A stretch of 6,183 bases of DNA from Acidimicrobiaceae bacterium (GCA_003135595.1 PLCI01000116.1:18862-25044); one strand, 5' to 3'; counted from the stretch's first letter, positions 1 through 5,797 are shown. Notes: generated from the sequence alone by a model not told the origin. Made by a program: numbers and translations.

Positions 1-867
1 GGCGTCGGGCGCGACGCACTTGGGCATCCCGAGGTCGATCACGAGGGCAGGTCCGCCGACGCATTCGAGCAGTGCTCGTGTCACGACAGGGTGCGGTGAC
101 TCGACGGCCGCGACGACGAGGTCCGCGCCCACGAGGGCCGCGTCGAGCTCGTCGAGCCCGATCGCCGCGACGCGCTCGGGGTCGCGCTCGGCGAGCGCGT
201 GCGCGGTGCCGACGGTCCGATTGGCGATCACGATCCGGCGCGGCGTGCCCCGGCGACCCTCCAAGAGCCCGTCCAGCACCCCCGAGGCGAGCTGGCCCGC
301 GCCGATGATGACGACATCGATCCGATCGAGCGTGCCGAGCTCGTCGGCAGCCATGCCGACGGTCGCGTGCGCGAAGCTCGTCGTGCCCCGCGCGATGGGG
401 GTCTCGGACCTCGCGCGCCGCCCCGCGGCCAAGGCGTGGCGGAACAGCTCGGTGAGCTCGGATCCAGCCGTCCCTTCGTCGATCGCTCGCTCGAGCGCGC
501 GGCGGACCTGCCCCAGCACCTCGGTCTCGCCGGGCACCGCGGATCGCAGCCCTGCGGCGACCGAGAAGAGGTGCGCGGGGACGCCGCGGTCGAAGTGCAC
601 GCTGACCGATGGCGCGAGCTCGGTCGGCTCGACCTTCGCACGGGCGGCGAGGACGCCCGTGATCCCGTCGAGGGCGCCGTGGAACCGCTCGATGACGGCG
701 TAGACCTCGGTGCGCAGGCAAGTGGAGACCACGACCACCTCGCCCAAGTCCTCGAGCGCGGTCAGCTCGGCGAGCACCTTGTGCAGGTCGTCCTCGGGGA
801 TCGTGACCTCGGCGAGCAGGTCGAGGGACGCGTGCTCGTGGTCCACGCCAACTGAGATGACCGCCAT
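1..867 (-). CDS. hemA: Glutamyl-tRNA reductase, N-terminal 289 residues (3' end outside window)
   Basis: The gene reduces glutamyl-tRNA(Glu) to glutamate-1-semialdehyde with NADPH, the committed step of C5-pathway tetrapyrrole synthesis in the cytoplasm. The reading frame is open from the ATG at 867 to the window edge; about 130 residues of a usual ~420 are missing. The catalytic motif STCLRTEVY lies at residues 48-56, with the nucleophile Cys50 at the same number as in E. coli. The substrate-binding N-domain covers about 1-150. The NADPH Rossmann loop GAGQLA is at 189-194, followed by the strand IVIANRT. The start is supported by AGGAGG (877-882 on the complement), 9 bases upstream. It begins 24 bases after rex, so the two are very likely cotranscribed. 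Two oddities: Leu51 replaces the usual Asn of STCNR, and the Rossmann loop ends in Ala, not Gly. Identification is firm. Confidence 0.96.
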   Translation of the reverse strand, partial: MAVISVGVDHEHASLDLLAEVTIPEDDLHKVLAELTALEDLGEVVVVSTCLRTEVYAVIERFHGALDGITGVLAARAKVEPTELAPSVSVHFDRGVPAHLFSVAAGLRSAVPGETEVLGQVRRALERAIDEGTAGSELTELFRHALAAGRRARSETPIARGTTSFAHATVGMAADELGTLDRIDVVIIGAGQLASGVLDGLLEGRRGTPRRIVIANRTVGTAHALAERDPERVAAIGLDELDAALVGADLVVAAVESPHPVVTRALLECVGGPALVIDLGMPKCVAPDA

Positions 868-891
868 CAGATCCAACCTCCTGACGCGAGG

Positions 892-1602
892 CTACGGGCG
901 CGAGCCGACGCGCACGGGCGACACGCCGAGGTTGTGCAGCAGCCCGCCGTTGAGCGGGCCCCGGCCGTGCTCCAGGTGGTACGTGAGGATCTGCAGCTCG
1001 ATCGACACGTCGACGTAGCGGACGGTCACCTCGGGCGGGACCTCCAAGACCCTTGGCGAGAACGTCATGAGCGCGCGGATCCCCATGTCGCAGAAGCCGT
1101 CGGCCACGTCCTGCGCCGCGCTCGCGGGGCACGTGAGGATGCCGATCGCGGGAGGGTCGACGAAGTGCGTCCCATCCTCGTCGGCCAGCCGGCGCACCTC
1201 GAGGCCCCCGACGAAGGTCCCGACGATGTCGGCGTCGACGTCGTAGAGCGCGACGATCTTCGCGGTGCGCTCGCCGAACAGCGGGGAGTTGATGAGGGCC
1301 TTGGCGAGGTTGCCGATGCCCGCGATGACGGTCGGGAACGTGCTGTCGCCGCCGAGCAGCTCGGCAGTGCGGCGCGACAGGTGCACGGTGTCATAGCCCG
1401 AGCCGCGCGTGCCGAACGGCCCGATCGACGAGAGGTCGCGGCGCACGGTCGCCGCCGACACGCCCGCGAGTCGGCCGAGGTCGTCGGACGAGACCGTGTC
1501 TGCCCCTCGACGCACGAGCTCCTCGGCGATCCGCTGATAGATCGGGAGTCTCGCGATCGTCGGCTCAGGGAGCAGCCGAGGACGTCGGTGCGCTCCTGGC
1601 AC
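892..1602 (-). CDS. rex: Redox-sensing transcriptional repressor Rex
   Basis: Rex is a dimeric cytoplasmic repressor that binds DNA when NAD+ is high and lets go when NADH rises; targets include respiratory and haem genes. The 236-residue length is normal. The N-terminal winged helix (about 15-80) shows ATVRRDLSSIGPFGTRGSGY, the family's recognition-helix signature. The NAD(H) Rossmann domain has GIGNLAKAL at 95-103, then VALYDVDADIVGTF, and the C-terminal swapped helix region contains SIELQILTYHL. The start used is GTG at 1602, only a moderate choice because no strong ribosome site precedes it; TTG or later codons before IARLPIYQ could also serve. It sits 21 bases after the DUF62 fragment and 24 before hemA, as in the rex-hem operons of Streptomyces. 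I found no sequence close to the Streptomyces Rex operator TGTGAACGCTTTCACA in the gap. The third glycine of the nucleotide-binding loop is Ala100. Confidence 0.96.
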   Translation of the reverse strand: MPGAHRRPRLLPEPTIARLPIYQRIAEELVRRGADTVSSDDLGRLAGVSAATVRRDLSSIGPFGTRGSGYDTVHLSRRTAELLGGDSTFPTVIAGIGNLAKALINSPLFGERTAKIVALYDVDADIVGTFVGGLEVRRLADEDGTHFVDPPAIGILTCPASAAQDVADGFCDMGIRALMTFSPRVLEVPPEVTVRYVDVSIELQILTYHLEHGRGPLNGGLLHNLGVSPVRVGSRP

Positions 1603-1623
1603 GGCGCGAAGCGTACCCCGAGG

Positions 1624-1953
1624 TCAGCAGAGCGACCCAAAGTCGCCGACCAGGTCAACCCGGTCACCAACGGCGACGTCGAAGTGCTGCGCGGCGCTCC
1701 CCTCTCGCACGACGAGCGCGACGGCGTCGTTCGCGTCGCACAGGAGCCCCGGCGCGCCCGCTTCGAGCTCGGTGTAGGAGCGGACGACACGCACGAGCGC
1801 GTCGTCGCCGCGCACGGCGATGCCCGCGGCGCTGGCGCCGCCGAGCACGCTGCCGGGCAACGACAGCTGCACGTTGCCGAAACGGTCGATCCAGCGCACG
1901 CTGCTCGTGAGCACGACGCGACCGTCGTCGAGCGGCCGGCGGTGACCACCGGC
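1624..1953 (-). pseudogene. SAM hydroxide adenosyltransferase (DUF62) C-terminal domain only
   Basis: The full-length family hydrolyses S-adenosylmethionine to adenosine and methionine and is about 260-280 residues: an N-terminal catalytic domain, then a C-terminal beta-barrel. Only the barrel is here. Diagnostic segments are LDDGRVVLTSSVRWIDRFGN followed by VQLSL, then a late segment REGSAAQHFDVAVGDRVDLV; these match the family's DRFGN and GSAA motifs. Upstream of LDDGRVV the frame continues about 67 codons to a TGA (2155-2157) but the residues are Arg/Pro/Val-rich and show none of the N-domain motifs (such as VGPDNG), so homology ends near 1930-1960. A TTG at 2013 could formally start translation but has no convincing ribosome site. 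It is the most upstream gene left of the rex-hemA operon. I infer truncation by the adjacent mobile DNA. The exact breakpoint is uncertain. Confidence 0.75.
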
Positions 1954-2166
1954 ACCGATGACACCGAGGTGCAGCCTCCCGAGCCTGGAGATGGCTTGGC
2001 GGCGATGCGGCAACGGCTCGAGGAAGAGCTCCGCGAAGACATTGCGGCCCGTGCGACCCGCCGGGCGGGGAGATCGGCGGCGGACTTGCGTCCGTCCGGG
2101 ATCGATGGCTTCATGGACGACCAGAACGACAACGACCTCAACGACGAGGAGGGGTCATGGCGATAA
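1942..2166 (+). CDS. Possible small acidic-tailed protein coupled to the serine recombinase
   Basis: I do not recognise this 74-residue ORF. It runs from GTG 1942 (alternative ATG 2005, giving 53 residues) and ends at 2166, overlapping the recombinase start by 10 bases, as in translationally coupled pairs. It has a charged helical stretch (about 22-45, MRQRLEEELREDIAARATRR) and an Asp/Asn-rich end (MDDQNDNDLNDEEG). Its 3' end carries the AGGAGG that serves the recombinase. In its favour are amphipathic composition, the overlap, and the failure of the opposite-strand frame to look like protein here. Against it: no good ribosome site before either start, and the same frame stays open far upstream antisense to rex, a common artefact of GC-rich DNA. 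It could be an accessory or directionality protein of the element, but nothing in the sequence proves that. Confidence 0.4.
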   Translation: MTTGTDDTEVQPPEPGDGLAAMRQRLEEELREDIAARATRRAGRSAADLRPSGIDGFMDDQNDNDLNDEEGSWR

Positions 2167-3740
2167 CCAGGGTCTGCATCTACACCCGGATCTCAACCGA
2201 TGAGGAAAATCAGCCGACTTCGCTGCACTCGCAACGCGAACGACTCGAAGCGTTCTGCAAAGCGCAAGAGGGCTGGAGAATCGTCGCCCACAAACAAGAC
2301 CAGGCAACAGGCACCAAGCTCGACCGTCCGGGCCTGCAAGCAGCGCTCGACCTCGCGAGAAGCGGGTCGATCGACCTGCTGCTCGTCTACCGCGTCGACC
2401 GGCTCAGCAGGAAGGTCCGGCAGCTCGCGCAACTGACCGAGGAGCTCGACACGCTCGACGTCGTCTTGAAGTCGGCGACCGAGCCGTTCGACACCGGCGC
2501 TGCGGCGGGGCGGATGATGCTGCAGATGCTGGCCGTGTTCGCCGAGTTCGAGCACGCCACCATCGTGGACCGCATCAGCGCCGGGATCGAACGCAGAGCG
2601 AAGGAAGGACGCTGGTTCGGGGGACGCCCACCCTTCGGCTACACCTTCTCCAGCGAAGAGCGGATGCTCGTTCCCGATCCGGTGAAGGCGCCGGTCGTGC
2701 GTCACGTGTTCGACCTTTATGCGCGCAAACGCTTGGGCACGCGGACGATCGCGCAGCAGCTCCGCGAGGAAGGCGCACCCGCACCCTCGGCGGGCTGGGG
2801 CCATCCAGGCGTGCACTGGATCATCAACAACCCGACCTACGTCGGGAAGATCCGCTGGCGTGACAAGGTGTTCGACGGCGTCCACGAACCGCTCGTCGAC
2901 GAGTTTACGTTCGCGAAGGCGCAGGCGATCATGCGTGAGCGCGGCGACCACGCGAAGCGGCGTGGCAACGCCTCCGATTTCCTCCTCTCCGGCCTGCTCC
3001 GCTGCGGCCGCTGCGGGAAGGCGTACATCGGCATGAGCGCGAACGGCAACGGCGGCCGCTACCACTACTACGCCTGCAGCGGACGCCAGAAGTACGGACC
3101 GAAAGCCTGCGACGGCGACCGCCTACCGCGCGAGAAGATCGAGCAAGCCGTCATTCATCAGATCGCCTCGCTCTACCGCGACGAGCACGTCATCACCGAA
3201 GCGTTCGCGATGGCGAACATCGACGCCGAGAAGCGACGACCGGAGTTCGAGCAGCGGCTCGCATCGATACGCGCCGAGACCACGCGGGCCGAGCAGGCGC
3301 TGGAGCGCTACTACGAAGCGTTCGAGCAAGGCAAGCTCTCACCTGAACGCTGCGAAAACCGGCTCGCCTACCTACAGGCGCGACTGGACGACCTGCAGGC
3401 TCAAGAGGCCGAGCTGACGCTATCCGCGCCCGTCCAGGCCGCACACGCGCCCACAGCCGCCGACCTAGCCGAGATCGCCGACGCCCTCGAAGCCGTCACC
3501 GCCGAAGGAGACCCACAAAAAGCCAAGGCGCTCCTCCAACTCCTCATCGACGAACTCCGTGTCAACAGCCGGGCCGAGATCCTGCCGACCTACCGACTCG
3601 TCACACCGGCGGTTTGCGCAATGTCCGAAAAAGTGGAGCGTGCCGGGATCGAACCGGCGACCTCCGGCTTGCAAAGCCTGAACGTTGTCGATTCACGGCG
3701 TCTGACGCGACTGTTTTGGCAGGATTCGCCGCATTTGTAG
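2157..3740 (+). CDS. Serine recombinase (site-specific integrase, zinc-ribbon type)
   Basis: This enzyme cuts and rejoins DNA through a serine linkage to move or integrate an element. The 527 residues include an N-terminal resolvase domain (about 4-150) with YTRIST and nucleophile Ser13, SLHSQRERL, the DRLSR motif at 81-85 and an AEFEHATIVDRI helix; the Recombinase domain (about 160-265); a zinc beta-ribbon with Cys283, Cys286, Cys307 and Cys318; and a long coiled coil (about 355-420), typical of larger serine integrases. The start is backed by AGGAGG at 2147-2152, four bases before ATG. Its use of AGG, ATA and AAT codons differs from the very GC-rich third positions of rex and hemA, supporting transfer. 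The natural family-like sequence seems to end near residue 492; residues 493-507 are an antisense tRNA fragment and 508-527 come from the DNA beyond. Catalytic residues are intact, so it may be active. Confidence 0.95.
   Translation: MAITRVCIYTRISTDEENQPTSLHSQRERLEAFCKAQEGWRIVAHKQDQATGTKLDRPGLQAALDLARSGSIDLLLVYRVDRLSRKVRQLAQLTEELDTLDVVLKSATEPFDTGAAAGRMMLQMLAVFAEFEHATIVDRISAGIERRAKEGRWFGGRPPFGYTFSSEERMLVPDPVKAPVVRHVFDLYARKRLGTRTIAQQLREEGAPAPSAGWGHPGVHWIINNPTYVGKIRWRDKVFDGVHEPLVDEFTFAKAQAIMRERGDHAKRRGNASDFLLSGLLRCGRCGKAYIGMSANGNGGRYHYYACSGRQKYGPKACDGDRLPREKIEQAVIHQIASLYRDEHVITEAFAMANIDAEKRRPEFEQRLASIRAETTRAEQALERYYEAFEQGKLSPERCENRLAYLQARLDDLQAQEAELTLSAPVQAAHAPTAADLAEIADALEAVTAEGDPQKAKALLQLLIDELRVNSRAEILPTYRLVTPAVCAMSEKVERAGIEPATSGLQSLNVVDSRRLTRLFWQDSPHL
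3634..3680 (-). other. 3' fragment of tRNA-Ala(UGC): attachment-site remnant
   Basis: On the minus strand this matches a tRNA from the anticodon arm to the discriminator base. Anticodon loop TTTGCAA (3675-3669, anticodon TGC) is followed by stem strand GCCGG, variable loop AGGTC, T-stem GCCGG/CCGGC around TTCGATC, acceptor strand ACGCTCC and A73 at 3634. U70 in the acceptor fits the G3:U70 identity element of tRNA-Ala. The 5' anticodon strand CAGGC pairs at four of five positions with GCCGG, and upstream of it no D-arm or acceptor 5' strand exists, so the tRNA is not functional. A 3' half-tRNA is the usual scar of integration into a tRNA gene. No CCA is encoded. The element should lie on the tRNA's 5' side, toward higher coordinates. 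It also encodes RAGIEPATSGLQS in the recombinase frame. Confidence 0.88.
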
Positions 3741-3761
3741 ATGTGTGTGGACTAGTGGTAC

Positions 3762-3779
3762 TTGCCAATGAATTGCCAA
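3762..3779 (+). repeat. Paired TTGCCAA direct repeats, candidate integrase arm sites
   Basis: TTGCCAA occurs at 3762-3768 and again at 3773-3779, an 11-base period that puts both on one face of the helix. A partial inverted copy, TTGGCA, lies at 3716-3721. They sit 36-100 bases from the tRNA fragment on the side expected for the tyrosine-integrase element. Known tyrosine integrases bind short direct repeats (arm sites) flanking the tRNA core, so this is a reasonable reading, but it rests on position and spacing only. Confidence 0.45.
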
Positions 3780-3812
3780 CGACGACGCGCCTGGAATGTC
3801 GCTGATTCTCGC

Positions 3813-3818
3813 TACTCT
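3813..3818 (+). promoter_or_regulatory. Candidate -10 element (TACTCT) for the HTH-integrase operon
   Basis: TACTCT fits the TANNNT pattern of actinobacterial sigma-70-type promoters and lies in the 207-base gap before the operon. No good -35 is seen 17-18 bases upstream, so the call is weak. A start near 3825 would give a leader of about 120 bases holding the two hairpins described next. The rest of the gap (3741-3947) has no ORF I would trust. Confidence 0.25.
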
Positions 3819-3876
3819 GTGACCTCACCTGCGAAACCTGACGAGCAGGAGCAACCCGGCAGGCGTCTAGGAAGTC

Positions 3877-3893
3877 CGCTCCGTCTTGGAGCG
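3877..3893 (+). promoter_or_regulatory. Leader hairpin CGCTCC-loop-GGAGCG
   Basis: Six perfect pairs (3877-3882 with 3888-3893) close a five-base loop GTCTT. TTCTAGG follows, too short a T-run for a strong intrinsic terminator. The hairpin is bracketed by similar sequences GCGTCTAGG (3863-3871) and GCGTTCTAGG (3891-3900). It could be a leader structure, a weak terminator for read-through from the serine recombinase, or a protein-binding dyad. Confidence 0.4.
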
Positions 3894-3914
3894 TTCTAGG
3901 CGGAGCCAAGCCGA

Positions 3915-3945
3915 CTCAGGCCCTTCTCCTTCACGGAGGGCCGAG
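3915..3945 (+). promoter_or_regulatory. Hairpin enclosing the ribosome site of the HTH gene
   Basis: CTC (3915-3917), GGCC (3919-3922) and CTCC (3926-3929) pair in turn with GAG (3943-3945), GGCC (3939-3942) and GGAG (3935-3938) around loop TTCAC, with A3918 and CTT 3923-3925 bulged. The Shine-Dalgarno GGAGGG (3935-3940), seven bases before ATG 3948, is thus buried. Translation of the downstream operon could be gated by opening this stem. Pairing is seen; regulation is inference. Confidence 0.5.
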
Positions 3946-3947
3946 TT

Positions 3948-4340
3948 ATGGCGCACAGCAGGCACGACCTAAATCCGCGCGAACCTCTCACGCTCGTCCT
4001 CTCGACCGAGCAGGAAGAGGCACTCGTCCAACGCGTCCTAGAGCGACTCCAAGAGAGTGAAGAGGACGGCTACCTAAACGCGACGGACGCAGCCGCCTTC
4101 CTCGGCTTGACACCCGCAGCGCTCTACGCACGGGTTGGCCGCGAGCAGGTTCCGTACAGGCGCGTTGGCAAGCGCGTCTTCTTCAAGCGGTCGGAACTTC
4201 GTGAGTACATGGACGACCCCACTCCCAGAGTTGACAGCGGCGTGGAGCGGACGAAGATGAGAATGGAAGGCAATAGCCCCCGCGAGGCTGGAACCTCCGG
4301 GGGCCTGGACAAGGAGGCAAAGCTCCGTGTCAGCACGTAA
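3948..4340 (+). CDS. Helix-turn-helix DNA-binding protein, excisionase/MerR-like (HTH_17 type)
   Basis: This 130-residue protein has a charged N-terminal helix (about 18-38), then a compact winged-helix at about 42-90: YLNATDAAAFLGLTPAALYARV followed by VPYRRVGKRVFFKRSELREYM. That pattern (AAxFLGxxxxxLYxxV, then P.RRVGKRVFF...L..Y) is the excisionase family domain that bends DNA at attachment sites and sets the direction of recombination; some members are repressors. The tail (about 96-130) is polar with no recognised domain and its DNA holds a strong hairpin. The start has a good ribosome site (GGAGGG) buried in a hairpin. The gene overlaps the integrase start by 14 bases, so the pair is probably coupled. 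I infer a role as excisionase or regulator of the integrase; which one cannot be told from sequence. CTA and GTT codons set it apart from the hem-side genes. Confidence 0.88.
   Translation: MAHSRHDLNPREPLTLVLSTEQEEALVQRVLERLQESEEDGYLNATDAAAFLGLTPAALYARVGREQVPYRRVGKRVFFKRSELREYMDDPTPRVDSGVERTKMRMEGNSPREAGTSGGLDKEAKLRVST
4276..4304 (+). promoter_or_regulatory. Strong hairpin just before the integrase ribosome site
   Basis: GCCCCCG (4276-4282) pairs with CGGGGGC (4298-4304); after a bulged C4283, GAGG (4284-4287) pairs with CCTC (4294-4297) around loop CTGGAA. That is 11 G:C-rich pairs ending 6 bases before AAGGAGG (4311-4317), the integrase ribosome site. No T-run follows, so it is not an ordinary intrinsic terminator. 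It lies inside the HTH coding region. A control role is inference. Confidence 0.5.
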
Positions 4341-5487
4341 GCGTAACGATCCGTTTCGGCGGTTCAAGACCCGACACCGAGGGGTTCACTTTCGGCTGAA
4401 GAAAGACGGGTCGAGGTCGTACTACTTCTTCGCGGACGGCACCTACGTCGCCGTCGAAGGCGGCGAGGCCGAGGCAGTTGCGGCACAGGCGGAGGCTCGC
4501 GGTAAAGCTTCTCGTGGCGAGGTCATGACGCGCAGCAAGGCGACGTTCGCGGTCGTCGCCGAGGAGTGGCTCACGTCGAAGCGCAAGATCCGCGCGGGCA
4601 CGCGCAAAAGGTATCGAGGCTCGCTCGACAACGTTCTGCTTCCGCGCTTCGGGAAGGTGAAGGTCGGTGCGGTGACGGTGGATCACATCGCCAAGCTCAT
4701 CCGTGACCTGGAGAAGGGTGGCGCGGCACCGAGCACGATCGCGAACCACATGAAGCCGCTCTCAGGCACGCTCGCGTTCGCTGTTCGGCGCAAGCTGATC
4801 TCGAACAACCCGTACGACGCCTTGGTGTCAGACGATCGTCCTGCGCGGCGCGAGAAGGTCGAGGCACATGAATGGAACGACAGCGAGATGGCCGCGTTGA
4901 TCGACGCGGCGGAGCGGATGACCCGCCAGCCGGAAGCGCGGGCGGACTACTCGATGTTGATTCGGACGGCGCTCTACACGGGCCTGCGGCAAGGTGAACT
5001 GCTCGGGCTGACGTGGGCGGACGTTGACCTTCAGGAAGGTGCACTCCACGTCCGGCGGCAGTGGCTCCGTGACGCTGGCTCGGGGACGCCAGCCTACGGG
5101 CCACCGAAGACACAGGCAGGTATCCGGCGGGTGCCGCTCAGCGCCGACATGGTCAGGCGGTTTAAGGAGTGGAAGCTCAAGTCGCGCTACTCCGGCGACG
5201 ATGCGCCTGTGTTCGCCGGGAGGGACGGACGACCGCTCGGGCACCGCAACGCGGCGCGGCGCGGCTTCGAGAAGGCGCGTGATCTCGCCGGGATCGAGGG
5301 CGAGGGCGTCACGTTCCACTCGATGCGCGACGCGTTCGCCAGCCGGATGATCGCGCGCGGTGTCGAGCCGGTCACGCTAGCCAAGGTGATGGGACACGAG
5401 AACGCGCGCATCACGCTCGACCGGTACGTCCACCTGTACGACCGGCAACGCAGCGACGACCGCATCCGGGAGGCGATGGCACAGTGA
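4327..5487 (+). CDS. Tyrosine recombinase / phage-type integrase
   Basis: The enzyme integrates and excises an element by breaking one strand at a time through a tyrosine linkage. At 386 residues it has the usual three parts: an N-terminal arm-binding-like region (about 10-70), a SAM-like core-binding domain (about 72-165, FAVVAEEWLTSKRK onward) and a catalytic domain (about 180-380). All key residues are visible: Arg221 in TGLRQGELLGL, Lys261 in PPKTQAGIRRVPL, His331 and Arg334 in HSMRDAFAS, His357 in MGHENARITL and nucleophile Tyr367 in DRYVHL. Asp335 follows the second Arg where many relatives have His. Start GTG 4327 has AAGGAGG nine bases upstream and overlaps the HTH gene by 14 bases; the stop overlaps the next gene (GTGA). 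It appears intact. Its likely site is the nearby tRNA-Ala fragment, since tyrosine integrases commonly use tRNA genes. Confidence 0.96.
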   Translation: MSARKRNDPFRRFKTRHRGVHFRLKKDGSRSYYFFADGTYVAVEGGEAEAVAAQAEARGKASRGEVMTRSKATFAVVAEEWLTSKRKIRAGTRKRYRGSLDNVLLPRFGKVKVGAVTVDHIAKLIRDLEKGGAAPSTIANHMKPLSGTLAFAVRRKLISNNPYDALVSDDRPARREKVEAHEWNDSEMAALIDAAERMTRQPEARADYSMLIRTALYTGLRQGELLGLTWADVDLQEGALHVRRQWLRDAGSGTPAYGPPKTQAGIRRVPLSADMVRRFKEWKLKSRYSGDDAPVFAGRDGRPLGHRNAARRGFEKARDLAGIEGEGVTFHSMRDAFASRMIARGVEPVTLAKVMGHENARITLDRYVHLYDRQRSDDRIREAMAQ

Positions 5488-5780
5488 CCTTCGCGAACAC
5501 GACAGACCGCACGCTCGTGGAGTGGTGGAACGCCGGGCGCGGCAACTACGCGTTCGGGCCGATCGAGGAGGAGTTAATTCGTCGGGGATACCCGACCCGA
5601 TCGCGCGGGTTCACCCGGCGGCTGGAGACGCACAGCGGTCGCAAGGCGCGGATTTTCGAGGAGGGCGCGAGACTCTCGGCAGACGTGCTCTGGACGGGCG
5701 ACGAACGCCGTCGCTGGCGGCGGTTCCTCCGCTACGCGAACGACCCTGCCAGACCGGACGACGTCGTGCCCGTAACGTGA
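5484..5780 (+). CDS. Unrecognised 98-residue protein coupled to the integrase
   Basis: I do not recognise a family. It starts at GTG 5484 inside the integrase stop (GTGA, four-base overlap), with GGGAGG (5467-5472) eleven bases upstream, so it is translated with the integrase. The protein is soluble-looking, rich in Arg and aromatic residues: an N-terminal helix with LVEWWNAGRGNYAFGPIEEELIRRGY, a basic middle (RSRGFTRRLETHSGRKARIF) and a Trp/Arg-rich helix (WTGDERRRWRRFLRYAND). There is no signal peptide, membrane segment or Cys pair. Being basic and coupled to the integrase, it may bind DNA or assist recombination, but that is inference. Its reading frame has good actinobacterial codon use, and the alternative frame from 5522 looks like a shadow. 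Confidence 0.8.
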   Translation: MTFANTTDRTLVEWWNAGRGNYAFGPIEEELIRRGYPTRSRGFTRRLETHSGRKARIFEEGARLSADVLWTGDERRRWRRFLRYANDPARPDDVVPVT

Positions 5781-5797
5781 AAAGCCGATAGCGCACA

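Noticed and set aside
20..855. Plus-strand open frames opposite hemA.
   Set aside because: hemA is certain on the minus strand; these frames are low-complexity Ser/Arg or Arg/Gly readings without motifs.
1603..1623. A Rex operator between the DUF62 fragment and rex.
   Set aside because: The 21-base gap has no sequence resembling the TGTGA...TCACA operator; nor did I find a convincing copy elsewhere.
934..1941. Long plus-strand open frame antisense to rex and the DUF62 fragment, continuing to 2166.
   Set aside because: It mirrors the GC-rich third positions of the real minus-strand genes and shows only Arg/Ala/Asp-rich filler. Only its last part (from 1942 or 2005) lies where no opposite gene is convincing.
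2193..3065. 290-codon minus-strand frame antisense to the serine recombinase.
   Set aside because: The recombinase has all its catalytic and zinc motifs; the antisense frame has no domain pattern and no ribosome site.
3634..3710. A functional tRNA-Ala gene.
   Set aside because: Upstream of the anticodon arm there is no D-arm or matching acceptor strand, and one anticodon-stem pair is broken.
4165..4171. Inverted TTGCCAA copy inside the HTH gene as a further arm site.
   Set aside because: It encodes conserved VGKR residues of the helix-turn-helix wing, so coding constraint explains it.
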